Positions 8,580-17,408 of a DNA stretch of 64,000 nucleotides are shown here, in pieces. A model generated the notes under the pieces. It saw only the letters and a list, made by a program, of their open reading frames with translations. It was not told where the DNA came from and did no database searches. The stretch is from positions 62,001 to 126,000 of the forward strand of contig NZ_JALPRJ010000007.1 of assembly GCF_030464885.1 (NCBI RefSeq), read 5' to 3'. Position numbers and translations under genes: made by a program. The first letter of the stretch is position 1. Each line of letters begins with the position of its first letter. This DNA comes from Caballeronia sp. SEWSISQ10-4 2. Its GTDB lineage: Bacteria; Pseudomonadota; Gammaproteobacteria; Burkholderiales; Burkholderiaceae.

Positions 8580-8612
8580 TCCGTCCCAAATCTGTTCCAA
8601 ATCCGTTCCAAA
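8580..8612. repeat. Three 11-bp tandem repeats
   Basis: TCCGTCCCAAA, TCTGTTCCAAA and TCCGTTCCAAA lie end to end, about 75 bp upstream of the lipoprotein start at 8687. The one-turn period suggests a helically phased protein site, but no factor can be named. Confidence 0.6.
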
Positions 8613-8686
8613 CGCGACACACTCTCCGCCTTCGTCTCAAAATGTTAAGGTAGTGCTCGGTTTATTTTGAGACGGACAGCAAAAGC

Positions 8687-9232
8687 GTGATTTTCACCAG
8701 CCATTCCAGGGTTTTAGGCGTTTCCCTCGCCGCATCGATTCTTCTCTTCAGCGCCTGTGCACCCTTGCCGCCGGACGGCAGCGCCGGCAACTCGCTGCCG
8801 GGCGCGGCCACCGCGTCCGTGGCGGCCGCCAAACCTCAGCCTGCCTCGAAACGCTCCGCGCAAGCCAATGCTTCCGGCGTTCCCGGCGAACAGCGCATTG
8901 ATGTCGGCGGCGCTAATGGTTACCACACCGTGGTCACCATGACCCCGCCGAAGCAGGTATGCGATCTCGACGCCTTCGCAGACGGTGTCCAGTACGGTTA
9001 TGCCTACACGTGGAATCGTCTCGTGATGGAAAAGGCGCGCGATGGCGGCAAGACCGCCACTCCGCCGCAGCAGCAGTTCGATCCCTCCACCATCCGGCTA
9101 CAGGATGAGCAGTACAAGATCGTGTGGAACGGCGATCAGCGGGTGAACGCGTGTGCGTCGGATGGATATCTCATCGGGCGGATCGTGGGCACACACCGGG
9201 CTTACACCGACTTGAAGGGCGGCGCGAGTTGA
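8687..9232 (+). CDS. Predicted lipoprotein of unknown function
   Basis: 181 residues from a GTG start. A lipoprotein signal ends in the lipobox LFSAC, with the acylated Cys near residue 25. A Pro/Ala/Ser-rich linker spans about residues 26-65. The folded part holds three cysteines (PPKQVCDLDAF, VNACASDGY) and an aromatic patch (YGYAYTWNRLVM). I recognise no domain. The upstream region carries the 11-bp tandem repeat. It converges on another lipoprotein gene with a gap of 16 bp. Confidence 0.7.
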   Translation: MIFTSHSRVLGVSLAASILLFSACAPLPPDGSAGNSLPGAATASVAAAKPQPASKRSAQANASGVPGEQRIDVGGANGYHTVVTMTPPKQVCDLDAFADGVQYGYAYTWNRLVMEKARDGGKTATPPQQQFDPSTIRLQDEQYKIVWNGDQRVNACASDGYLIGRIVGTHRAYTDLKGGAS

Positions 9233-9248
9233 TCCCGCCCCGCGGCGT

Positions 9249-9608
9249 TTAGTCGCACTTGTGGGCGTCGGCAACATACGCGGACGCGCTGATGATATCG
9301 CCGTAGATCGTATATCCCGTGCCGGTCGCCGACGGTTCCGCATCGATCATCAGCATGGTTTGCCCGTTCGCGCCGTGTACGGTGATGACGTCGCCGTCTG
9401 CGCTCGGCGAGTATTCGGCGATCTTCAGCGGCCGCGCGGCCCATTTCGCTTTCACGCAAGCGACGAACGGCAGCGTGGTGAGATGCGACGTTCCCGAGCC
9501 GACCGGCACTGTCTTGATCAGCGAATCGGATTGTGTCGTGCAGGCGCTCAAGGCGAGGACGGCGACGGTAAGTGTCACGGCTGCCGCTGCGAGGCGTTGC
9601 TTTTTCAT
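9249..9608 (-). CDS. Small predicted lipoprotein
   Basis: 119 residues. The N-terminus MKKQRLAAAAVTLTVAVLAL leads into a lipobox LSAC (Cys near residue 23). The mature 96 residues have two further cysteines (FVACVKAKW and the C-terminal HKCD), likely a disulphide, around a beta-rich core (DGDVITVHGANGQTMLMIDA). The pattern fits a periplasm-facing outer-membrane lipoprotein; function unknown. It converges with the 8687 lipoprotein gene. Confidence 0.72.
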   Translation of the reverse strand: MKKQRLAAAAVTLTVAVLALSACTTQSDSLIKTVPVGSGTSHLTTLPFVACVKAKWAARPLKIAEYSPSADGDVITVHGANGQTMLMIDAEPSATGTGYTIYGDIISASAYVADAHKCD

Positions 9609-9957
9609 ACGGTAGAACCTTTTTATCGATGATAAATGCGGCGCCCGAAGGCGTGCATCGGAGCCAAGATGCTAACCGCTCGCCCGTTCTGGTGTGAAGG
9701 AAACGACCGAAACCGGTAAGAAACGCCCGCCGCGCCCCTCCCGAACGGCTAGACTCCCAGACTTTTCTTAAGTCCCGTCAACCTAGGCCGTTATACAGCC
9801 GTTGCTAACCGTAACGTTCTGTTCAGGAATTTGAAATCTGAATGAACGCCGGATACACGCGATACGGTCCGGCATTTGCCGATCAGAACCAAGAACCAAC
9901 AAAAACGCTAAAAGGGCCGAAAGGCCGGAAAGCGTTGGAGCAAGTCCGGTAATCCGC
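9609..9957. promoter_or_regulatory. Divergent region between small lipoprotein and mprF
   Basis: 349 bp without a gene. Near the mprF side is a loose inverted repeat (GTTCAG at 9820-9825 against CTGAATGAAC at 9838-9847). The last 45 bp before the mprF ATG can form two small hairpins: GGCC-GAAA-GGCC (9914-9925), and CCGGA/TCCGG (about 9924-9928 and 9945-9949) enclosing a GGAG at 9935-9938. That GGAG lies about 19 nt before the ATG, too far for an ordinary ribosome site. These are weak signals. Confidence 0.35.
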
Positions 9958-12552
9958 ATGTCTCGCAGAAATATTGTTCATTCAGTCTCTTTGCTGGAAC
10001 CGCTGCTTCGTGTGCCGAAGTCGTGGCGGCTGCAGCGTTTCACCGCGCCAGTCCTCGCGATGGTCGTGTGCGGGCTGCTGCTAGTGGTTTTCCAGCATCT
10101 GTCCCACGCCGTCGACTATAAAACGGTCGTTCACCAATTACGTGCGCTTCCTTTCGAGGCGTGGGCTGGTGCGCTCCTCGCCACCGCGCTGAGCTACGCG
10201 GCGCTGGTCGGCCGGGACGCCGTCGGCTTGCGCTACCTCGAAGCCAAAGTGCCGCATTCCGTGCTGTGGGTCGGGGCGACGGTCGCGTCCGCGCTTGGCA
10301 ACGCAACGGGCTTCGGAGCGCTGACAGGGGGCGCCGTACGCTGCCGCGTATATGGCGTAGCGGGCGTCACGCCCGCGCAGGTCGGCCGCCTGACCGTGTT
10401 CACGAGCGTGACGCTGGCGCTCGCACTGGCGCTGATGACGGCCGTCGGCATGGTGTGCGCCGCCGACACCCTCGCCGCCATGCTGCATGCATCGCCGGAC
10501 ATCCTGCGATGGAGCGGCGGCGCGATCCTGGCCGGATTCGCCGTGATGATCGCGCTGTGCGGCGCCGCGCCCAGAACCCTGCAAGGGCGGTGGCGTTGGC
10601 TCGTCGTCACGATTCCGGCGCGTCGCGATCTGGTCGCACAACTCGTGCTTGCCGCGCTCGACGTGTTTGCCGCCGCGCTCGCGCTGTGGGCCGTACTGCC
10701 GCATGCCCAGGTGGGTTTCGGTGAATTTCTCACGGTGTTTTCGGCGGCCATGCTGCTTGGCATGATCGGTCATACGCCCGGCGGCGTCGGCGTGTTCGAG
10801 GCCGCGATGGTGTTTGCGCTCGGCGGCAGCGTCAAGACGCCCGAGATGCTGGCGGCGCTGCTCGCGTATCGCGCGATCTATTTTGGTCTGCCGCTGATCG
10901 TGGCCACGTTCGTGCTGGCGGCGTTCGAAGGCCGGGCGCTCAAGGGGCGCTTCGCATTTCTGAATCCATCGAATGTGTCGCAACTCGCGCCGCTGTTCCT
11001 GAGCGTGGTGACCTTCGTGGTCGGTGGCATGCTCGTGATTTCCGGCGCAACACCCGCGTTCGGCAAACGCATCGCGGTGCTCCAAGCCGTGTTGCCGCTG
11101 TGGGTGCTCGAAAGCTCGCAATTGCTCGGAAGCGTGCTGGGCGTGGTGTTGCTGTTCGTCGCGCGCGGTTTGCTGCGCCGGCTCGACGCCGCCTGGTGGC
11201 TCTCCATCACGCTGGCGGTGGCGAACCTGGCGCTGTCCATGGCGAAGGGGCTTGCATTTGTCGAAACCGGGGTGCTCGCGCTGCTTATCGTCATGCTGCT
11301 GGCCACGCGGGACCGCTTCAACCGCCGCTCGTCGCTGCTGGCGGAGCGGTTCACGGGGAGCTGGCTGGTGTCGGTGGCTATTGTGATCGGGCTGGCCGTC
11401 TGGATCTTCCTGTTCGCTTTTCGCGATGTCAATTACAGCCGCGATCTCTGGTGGCAATTCGCTTTCGATGAACGCGCCCCGCGCGCGCTGCGCGCGACGC
11501 TGGCCGCCGGCTTGTTCGCCGCGCTGTTCGCCGTGTGGCAATTGCTGCGCCCGGCCGCCGGCCGTTTCGAGAAACCCGCGCCGCAGGATCTGCTGGACGC
11601 CGCGCGCATTTTTCGTGCGCAGGAGCGCAGCGACGCCGGCCTGGCGATGATGGGCGACAAGAGTTTCCTGTTCTCGACCTCGCGCGAGGCGTTCCTGATG
11701 TACGCCAAACACGGCCGTACGTGGGCGGCGCTTCACGACCCCGTCGGTCCGCGCCGCGAATGGGCGGAACTGATTCGCCGGTTCGTGGAAATGGCGCACG
11801 CGCACAATGGTCGCGCCGCCTTCTATCAGGTCCGCGCCGACGCGTTGCCGCTTTACCTCGATGCCGGCCTCACGCTGATGAAACTCGGCGAGGAGGCACA
11901 CGTGGTGCTGGAGGATTTCGACCTGAAGGGCTCACATCGTGCGCATTTGCGATACGCGCTGAAGCGCGGCGAACGCGATGGTTTCGACGTAGAAGCCATC
12001 GATTTGCCGCGTGTTCCCGAATGCATGCCGATCCTGCGCGAGATTTCCGACGCGTGGCTCGGGAGCCGCGAGGCGCGCGAAAAGAGCTTCTCGGTCGCCG
12101 CGTTCACCGACGATTACCTCGCCGCGCAATCCGTGTTGCTGGTGCGCCAGCAGGGCACGCCGGTGGCGTTCGTGACCTTCATGACGACCGACCTGAACAC
12201 CGAAGCGACGGTCGGCGTGATGCGTCATCTCCCCGATGCGTCGCCGTACGCCATGGAATACCTGTTCACCAAGCTCGCGCTGCATCTGAAGCAGGCCGGT
12301 TTCCAGACCTTGAGCCTCGGCATTGCGCCGTTGTCCGGCATGCAGCCGACGCCACTGGCTTCGCCCTGGCATCGGCTGGCCGGGCTGGTATGGCGGTTCG
12401 GCGGGCGTTTCTATAATTTCCGGGGCTTGCGCGGTTTCAAGAGCAAGTTCCAGCCGCGCTGGGAGCCGCGTTATCTGGCGGCATCCGGCTCGGTCGGCGT
12501 GTTTTTCACGCTCGCAGATCTCTCGTTGCTGGCGGGAGGCTGGCGTTCATGA
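9958..12552 (+). CDS. mprF: Bifunctional phosphatidylglycerol lysyltransferase/flippase MprF
   Basis: 864 residues, full length for the family. Roughly residues 25-500 hold about 14 membrane helices forming the flippase and linker part, including the conserved GHTPGGVGVFEAAM block near 270-285. From about residue 540 lies the cytosolic DUF2156/GNAT-like synthase domain, which moves lysine or another amino acid from its tRNA to phosphatidylglycerol (GDKSFLFSTSREAFLMYAKH; CSP-like end in PRYLAASG). The product neutralises membrane charge and protects against cationic peptides and acid. The stop overlaps the start of acvB by 4 bp, giving translational coupling. The amino acid used (Lys, Ala or other) cannot be read from sequence. 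Confidence 0.93.
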   Translation: MSRRNIVHSVSLLEPLLRVPKSWRLQRFTAPVLAMVVCGLLLVVFQHLSHAVDYKTVVHQLRALPFEAWAGALLATALSYAALVGRDAVGLRYLEAKVPHSVLWVGATVASALGNATGFGALTGGAVRCRVYGVAGVTPAQVGRLTVFTSVTLALALALMTAVGMVCAADTLAAMLHASPDILRWSGGAILAGFAVMIALCGAAPRTLQGRWRWLVVTIPARRDLVAQLVLAALDVFAAALALWAVLPHAQVGFGEFLTVFSAAMLLGMIGHTPGGVGVFEAAMVFALGGSVKTPEMLAALLAYRAIYFGLPLIVATFVLAAFEGRALKGRFAFLNPSNVSQLAPLFLSVVTFVVGGMLVISGATPAFGKRIAVLQAVLPLWVLESSQLLGSVLGVVLLFVARGLLRRLDAAWWLSITLAVANLALSMAKGLAFVETGVLALLIVMLLATRDRFNRRSSLLAERFTGSWLVSVAIVIGLAVWIFLFAFRDVNYSRDLWWQFAFDERAPRALRATLAAGLFAALFAVWQLLRPAAGRFEKPAPQDLLDAARIFRAQERSDAGLAMMGDKSFLFSTSREAFLMYAKHGRTWAALHDPVGPRREWAELIRRFVEMAHAHNGRAAFYQVRADALPLYLDAGLTLMKLGEEAHVVLEDFDLKGSHRAHLRYALKRGERDGFDVEAIDLPRVPECMPILREISDAWLGSREAREKSFSVAAFTDDYLAAQSVLLVRQQGTPVAFVTFMTTDLNTEATVGVMRHLPDASPYAMEYLFTKLALHLKQAGFQTLSLGIAPLSGMQPTPLASPWHRLAGLVWRFGGRFYNFRGLRGFKSKFQPRWEPRYLAASGSVGVFFTLADLSLLAGGWRS

Positions 12553-13802
12553 CATTTTTCAGGAAGTTCGCAGTCGTTTCGCTGTTATCGATGTCAATGG
12601 TGCATGCCGCCACGCTACCCGGCGGTCGTTACGGCGACGTAGCGTTCACCAAACCCGCCGGTCCGATGCGCGGTTTCGTCGTGCTTTTCTCCGATAAAAA
12701 CTGGACCCCCGCTGACCAGCAAGCCGCCGATGCATTGGCAAAAAATGGTGCGATGGTTGTCGGCGTGGACACGGCACGCTACGCGGCGAAACTGCCTGGC
12801 GAGAAGGAAAGCTGTCACAACCTCGTTGGCGACGCCGAGGCGGTGAGCCATCAACTGGAACGCGAAGTGCAATCCAGCCGCTATTTCGCGCCGATCCTGA
12901 TGGGCACGGGCCAGGGCGGGGTGCTTGCCACGAAGATCCTGGCGCAGGCGCCGGACAACACGGTGGCGGGCGCGCTTGCGTTGAACCCCGATTCGCAACT
13001 GGACGCACGTTTCAACCTGTGCCCGCCCGATCCGACCATCACGCACGCGAAGGGCCTGCCCGGTTTCTTCGATAAAACCACGCAACCCGCCGCCGCTTCA
13101 AAGGCCGATGCGCTGCTCGCGCTTGCCGCGCCGCATCTCAAGGTCGAGCAAACACGCGATGAAGATGTATCGGATCTGCCGCTGATCGAACTGCCCGCCG
13201 CGCATCCGACGAACCTGCTTGCCATCGTGATTTCCGGCGATGGCGGCTGGCGCGATCTCGATAAAACCGTCGCGGAGTCGTTGCAGAAGGACGAGGTATC
13301 GGTGATCGGCATCGACAGCTTGCGTTATTTCTGGAGCGCCAAGACGCCCGAACAGACGAGTCACGATCTCACGCGGGTGATTCAGGCGTACAGCGCGCGC
13401 TGGCACTCGGAGCACATCGCGCTGATCGGCTATTCGTTCGGTGCGGACGTGATGCCGTTCGCCTACAACCGGCTGCCGGATGCGGTGCGCGCGAAGGTGT
13501 CGCTGGTATCGCTGATGGGCTTTGCGCCCGACGCCGATTTCCAGATTCGCGTGACTGGCTGGCTCGGCATGCCCGCGAGCAAGGACGCGTTGAAAGTGCA
13601 GCCCGAACTCGCGAAATTGCCGCCCTCGATCGTGCAGTGCATCTACGGCGAGGCCGAGGAAGATACGCTGTGCCCGTCGCTGACGAAGACGGGTATGGAG
13701 GTGGTCAAGACCAGTGGCGATCACCATTTCGGCGGCGATTACAACGTGCTCGCACGACGGATCTTGGCTAGCTGGCAGAAGCAGATCGCCGCACGGACTT
13801 GA
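12549..13802 (+). CDS. acvB: AcvB/VirJ family periplasmic lipid hydrolase (aminoacyl-PG hydrolase)
   Basis: 417 residues with a Sec signal (about 1-20, SMSMVHA). Two tandem VirJ-type alpha/beta-hydrolase halves follow. The second half keeps the nucleophile elbow GYSFGAD (Ser near residue 295). The first half reads GTGQGG near residue 119 and lacks the serine, so only the C-terminal half should be catalytic. In Agrobacterium AcvB hydrolyses lysyl-phosphatidylglycerol and sits beside the mprF homologue lpiA; the same coupling here (4-bp overlap) supports a synthesis/turnover pair. The stop is 30 bp from the convergent DUF1993 gene. Confidence 0.88.
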   Translation: MTFFRKFAVVSLLSMSMVHAATLPGGRYGDVAFTKPAGPMRGFVVLFSDKNWTPADQQAADALAKNGAMVVGVDTARYAAKLPGEKESCHNLVGDAEAVSHQLEREVQSSRYFAPILMGTGQGGVLATKILAQAPDNTVAGALALNPDSQLDARFNLCPPDPTITHAKGLPGFFDKTTQPAAASKADALLALAAPHLKVEQTRDEDVSDLPLIELPAAHPTNLLAIVISGDGGWRDLDKTVAESLQKDEVSVIGIDSLRYFWSAKTPEQTSHDLTRVIQAYSARWHSEHIALIGYSFGADVMPFAYNRLPDAVRAKVSLVSLMGFAPDADFQIRVTGWLGMPASKDALKVQPELAKLPPSIVQCIYGEAEEDTLCPSLTKTGMEVVKTSGDHHFGGDYNVLARRILASWQKQIAART

Positions 13803-13832
13803 GCCGGGCGGCGGCCTGCTTTTAAGCGCTCG

Positions 13833-14348
13833 TTATGCCGCCTGGAACGCGCCGAGGAAATCCATCTTTCCTACCGGCACGCCCAGATGCCGTAGGATGT
13901 CGTAAGCGGTAACGATGTGGAAATAGAAGTTCGGCAGCGCGAACAAGAACAAATAATCTTCGCCGCTGAACTTCGGCTCGAAGTTCTTTTGCTTCAGGGT
14001 CACCACACGCGTCTCGCTGCCTTCGAACGTCCCTGCATCGATGCTTTTCAAATACGCCACCGTCTTCACAACGCGTTCCCGCAATTCGGCGAAGGTCGTT
14101 TCGGTATCGTCGAAAGCAGGCGCCGCGACGCCCGACAAACGTTGTGCCGACAGCTTCGATGTATCGCTTGCCCGCTGGATCTGACCTGTGAGCGACAGCA
14201 TGTCGTCGATCAACCGCGCGCCCGTCATGTCCGTGTCACTCAAGCCTTTTTCTTTCGCATGCGCTGTGGCTTTATCGAGCAGGGAAACGAGCACGTCGAG
14301 GCCTCGGATGAAAACCGGAATGGTTGCGCGATACATTGAAACGGACAT
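13833..14348 (-). CDS. DUF1993 family protein
   Basis: 171 residues starting MSVSMYRATIPVFIRGLDVL, chosen because an AGGAG lies 7 nt upstream; a longer frame to 14450 lacks support. The protein is all-helical with a DinB-like layout: KATAHAKEKGLSDTDMTGARLIDDM, then a histidine-bearing helix FALPNFYFHIVTAYDILRH. DUF1993 proteins are common, soluble and uncharacterised; the helical bundle and late His resemble metal-binding DinB proteins (inference). Confidence 0.85.
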   Translation of the reverse strand: MSVSMYRATIPVFIRGLDVLVSLLDKATAHAKEKGLSDTDMTGARLIDDMLSLTGQIQRASDTSKLSAQRLSGVAAPAFDDTETTFAELRERVVKTVAYLKSIDAGTFEGSETRVVTLKQKNFEPKFSGEDYLFLFALPNFYFHIVTAYDILRHLGVPVGKMDFLGAFQAA

Positions 14349-14594
14349 GATGGTGCTCCTGATTGAACGGGCCATAAGCATACCGGGACGTCGCCCATAG
14401 CGCTTTTTCCGCAGCTTGAGCGCCGCATTCTCCCGGCACGCGCGTGCCATTCTTCAAGCTTGCGAAATGGCTGTCGCGCGCGCTGCTAAAGGCGAAAAAG
14501 CCGCGCCGCCGACATTCGGCTCATGAGAAACTGTGCGTTCGAACTGCCACTAAACACGGCTATCATTGATATTTAAACGGCCGGGACGCCCGTC

Positions 14595-16067
14595 ATGATC
14601 TCAGACGATCTTACTCAAGAAATACAGCGCATCGACCAAATCGACCGTCAAGCACTGCGGGAATTCGTCGACCGGAAATGGGACGACGAGATTCTTCCCG
14701 CACTCACCGACTACATCGCAGTGCCCGCTAAAAGCCCGATGTTCGACCCCGACTGGGTGCGTAACGGATTCATCGAACGCGTCATTACGGATGCTGCGCA
14801 ATGGGCCGAACGGCAACCCGTTCGCGGCCTGAAAGTCGAAGTCATCCGCTTGCCCAATCGCACGCCGGTGATCTTCTTTGAAGCACCTGCTACACGTTCG
14901 AACAGCAGCGACACTATCGTCCTGTACGGTCATCTCGACAAACAACCCGAGTTCGACGGCTGGCGTCGGGACCTCGGTCCGTGGTCGCCGAAATTCGAAG
15001 ACGGCAAGCTCTACGGCCGTGGCGGCGCGGACGACGGTTACGCCACGTATGCGTCGATCAGCGCAATCGCCGCGCTGGACGCGCAAGGCATCGAACGGCC
15101 GCGCTGCGTCGGCATTATCGAAACGTGTGAAGAATCGGGCAGCTACGATCTGCTGCCGTATATCGATGCGCTGCGTGACCGGCTCGGCAACGTGAGCCTC
15201 GTGATCTGTCTGGACTCCGGTGCGGGCAATTACGATCAGCTCTGGCTGACCACGTCGCTGCGTGGCCTGGTGTCGGGCGACCTTGAAGTGCAGGTTCTCG
15301 ACGAAGGCATCCACTCGGGCACAAACGGCGGCATCGCGCCATCTACATTCCGCATCATGCGCAGGCTGCTGGAACGGCTCGAGGATTCGAGCACCGGCAA
15401 CCTGTTGCCGAAGGGTTTTCATTGCGATATCCCGTCGCGGCGCCTGAGCGAAGCGGAAGCGACGGCACGAATTCTCGGTGACGATGTATGGAAGAAACTT
15501 CCGTGGAGCTGCGGCCAGAACGGCGGCACGGTGCTGCCTGTTACCACCGATCCGCGTGAAGCGCTGCTCGATTCCACGTGGCGGCCATCGCTGGCGGTGA
15601 CGGGCGCGGAGGGACTGCCGTCACTGATCAATGCCGGCAATGTGCTGCGTCCGCGCACCGCGTTCAAGTTGTCATTGCGGCTGCCGCCGCTGGTCGAGGC
15701 AACGAAGGCGCTGGCGGAACTCAAGGCCATGCTCGAAGCCGATCCGCCTTACAACGCGAAGGTGACGTTCAAGCCCGAACGCGGCGAGGCGACGGGCTGG
15801 AGCGCGCCTGAACTCGCGCCGTGGCTGGATAGTGCGTTGAACGATGCATCACGCCGGCACTTCGGCGAGGACGTCGCGTTCCTGGGGCAGGGCGGCACCA
15901 TTCCGTTGATGAGCACCTTGCAAGAAGGCTTCCCGCGTTCGCAGTTCATGGTATGCGGCGTGCTGGGACCGAGGTCGAACGCGCACGGGCCGAATGAGTT
16001 CCTGCACGTGCCTTTCGCAAAGAAATTGACGGCGACGGTCGCCGAGGTGATCGCGGCGACGCCTTGA
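14595..16067 (+). CDS. M20 family metallopeptidase (dipeptidase-like)
   Basis: 490 residues from ATG 14595. Zinc-site motifs are in order: YGHLDKQPEF (His113, Asp115), GRGGADDGYA (Asp146/147) and ETCEESGS (Glu179 as general base, Glu180). A lid/dimerisation domain lies at about 220-400 and the terminal zinc histidine is in the NAHGPNEFLHVPF block near residue 470. This is the ArgE/DapE/carnosinase-like clan; the KQPE variant is typical of cytosolic non-specific dipeptidases. It is a single gene followed by a hairpin terminator. Confidence 0.9.
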   Translation: MISDDLTQEIQRIDQIDRQALREFVDRKWDDEILPALTDYIAVPAKSPMFDPDWVRNGFIERVITDAAQWAERQPVRGLKVEVIRLPNRTPVIFFEAPATRSNSSDTIVLYGHLDKQPEFDGWRRDLGPWSPKFEDGKLYGRGGADDGYATYASISAIAALDAQGIERPRCVGIIETCEESGSYDLLPYIDALRDRLGNVSLVICLDSGAGNYDQLWLTTSLRGLVSGDLEVQVLDEGIHSGTNGGIAPSTFRIMRRLLERLEDSSTGNLLPKGFHCDIPSRRLSEAEATARILGDDVWKKLPWSCGQNGGTVLPVTTDPREALLDSTWRPSLAVTGAEGLPSLINAGNVLRPRTAFKLSLRLPPLVEATKALAELKAMLEADPPYNAKVTFKPERGEATGWSAPELAPWLDSALNDASRRHFGEDVAFLGQGGTIPLMSTLQEGFPRSQFMVCGVLGPRSNAHGPNEFLHVPFAKKLTATVAEVIAATP

Positions 16068-16096
16068 TGTTTTGTTATCGGCAGTGAGCTTAAGGG

Positions 16097-16122
16097 CGGC
16101 GCGCAGTTTTTGCGCGCCGTTT
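16097..16122 (+). terminator. Hairpin terminator after the M20 peptidase gene
   Basis: A 9-bp stem CGGCGCGCA (16097-16105) / TGCGCGCCG (16111-16119) with a TTTT-containing loop. The following TTTCATTT tract is weak, so termination may be partial. Confidence 0.6.
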
Positions 16123-16213
16123 CATTTGGGCGGAACGGTGATGAACCGGCGCGCCTTTGATCTTCGCCGTTGACCTTGAAACGCAGCATTTTTCTGTCAG
16201 GAGACGCAGTCGC

Positions 16214-17308
16214 ATGAGCACTGAAAAAACGCGCGAATCGCGCATCGCCCCAAGCACCTTGCACGCCTTTGTCAGCGCGATCTGGACCCACGCAGGCAGC
16301 ACGCCGCGCGAAGCGCAACTAGTGGCCGATCACCTGGTGATGGCGAATCTATCGGGGCATGATTCGCATGGCGTTGGCATGATTCCGCGTTACATGGCCT
16401 CGCTTGCGGACGGCGAATTGCAGCTCAACACGCACGCTGAAATAGTTCGCGATGTCGGCGCGGTGCTGACTATCGACGGGAAAAAGGGGTTTGGCCAGGT
16501 CGTGGCTTACGAGGCGATGGAACACGGCATCGAGCGTGCGAAAAAGCTCGGCGTATGCGCGGTCGGCTTGCGCAATGCGCATCATATCGGGCGCATCGGA
16601 CATTGGGCTGAACAGTGTGCGGCGGCGGGCTTGGTATCGGTTCACTTCGTCAATGTGGCGGGCGATCCGCTGGTCGCGCCGTTCGGCGGTATCGACCGGC
16701 GCTTCGGCACAAATCCGTTCTGCGCCGCGTTTCCGCGCGAGGGTAAAACGCCACTGGTGCTCGACTTTGCGACGGCCGGAATTGCCTACGGCAAGACGCG
16801 CGTGGCTTACAACAAGGGCATGACGGTCGCGCCGGGTTATCTGATCGACCACGCCGGCGTGCCGACGATCGAACCGAAGGTCATGCACGAAGCGCCGTTC
16901 GGCTCGCTAACAGCGATGGGCGCGCACAAGGGGTACGGCCTCGCCGCGATGTGCGAGATCTTCGGCGGCGCGCTGTCCGGCGGGTTCACCACGCACGAAG
17001 ACACGCTCGTTAAAACCAACGCGATCATCAATTGCATGACTTCGGTGATCGTCGATCCGAACGCCTTCGATGCCCCCAACGCACAGGCCGAAGCCGATGC
17101 GTTCGTCGAATGGGTGAAGGCGTCGCCGCTCGCGGCAAATACAGACAAGATCATGGTGCCGGGCGAGCCGGAACAGGCGCGGCGCGCCGAGCTCGAAGCG
17201 AGCGGTGTAGCAATCGATCCAACCACGTGGCAGCAAATCCGCGACGCCGCGGTGCGCTCGGGCATGCCGGCGGGGAAGATCGAGGAGTTTGTGCAAGCGT
17301 TGAAGTGA
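16214..17308 (+). CDS. Ldh/malate dehydrogenase-2 family NAD(P)-dependent oxidoreductase
   Basis: 364 residues from ATG 16214, 9 nt after CAGGAGACG. The family signature HDSHGVGMIPRYM sits at about 49-61 with catalytic His52. The nucleotide-binding core includes NAHHIGRIGHWAEQCA and FGGIDRRFGTNPFCAAFPR. This fold reduces 2-oxo acids with NAD(P)H in malate/lactate, ureidoglycolate, delta1-piperideine-2-carboxylate or sulfolactate metabolism; the substrate is not evident. It converges with the SDR gene across a GC-rich hairpin. Confidence 0.88.
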   Translation: MSTEKTRESRIAPSTLHAFVSAIWTHAGSTPREAQLVADHLVMANLSGHDSHGVGMIPRYMASLADGELQLNTHAEIVRDVGAVLTIDGKKGFGQVVAYEAMEHGIERAKKLGVCAVGLRNAHHIGRIGHWAEQCAAAGLVSVHFVNVAGDPLVAPFGGIDRRFGTNPFCAAFPREGKTPLVLDFATAGIAYGKTRVAYNKGMTVAPGYLIDHAGVPTIEPKVMHEAPFGSLTAMGAHKGYGLAAMCEIFGGALSGGFTTHEDTLVKTNAIINCMTSVIVDPNAFDAPNAQAEADAFVEWVKASPLAANTDKIMVPGEPEQARRAELEASGVAIDPTTWQQIRDAAVRSGMPAGKIEEFVQALK

Positions 17309-17342
17309 GCTTGGCGCGAGGTGCATAAGCTTCAAAAGCAGT

Positions 17343-17375
17343 CGCGCGGCCGAGGGCAAAAGCTCGGGCCGCGCG
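17343..17375. terminator. GC-rich hairpin between convergent genes
   Basis: CGCGCGGCCGAG (17343-17354) pairs with CTCGGGCCGCGCG (17363-17375) with one bulged base and an 8-nt loop. It sits in the 100-bp gap between convergent stops; no strong T run follows, so it could act as a barrier in both directions. Confidence 0.5.
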
Positions 17376-17408
17376 CTACGCAAAAACTTTGCTTTTAAGG
17401 CTTCAAGG

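Noticed and set aside
10138..11901. Long minus-strand frame (587 codons) inside mprF
   Set aside because: Its translation is rich in Arg, His and Gln with no fold, and it is antisense to a well-conserved MprF frame; typical GC-rich shadow.
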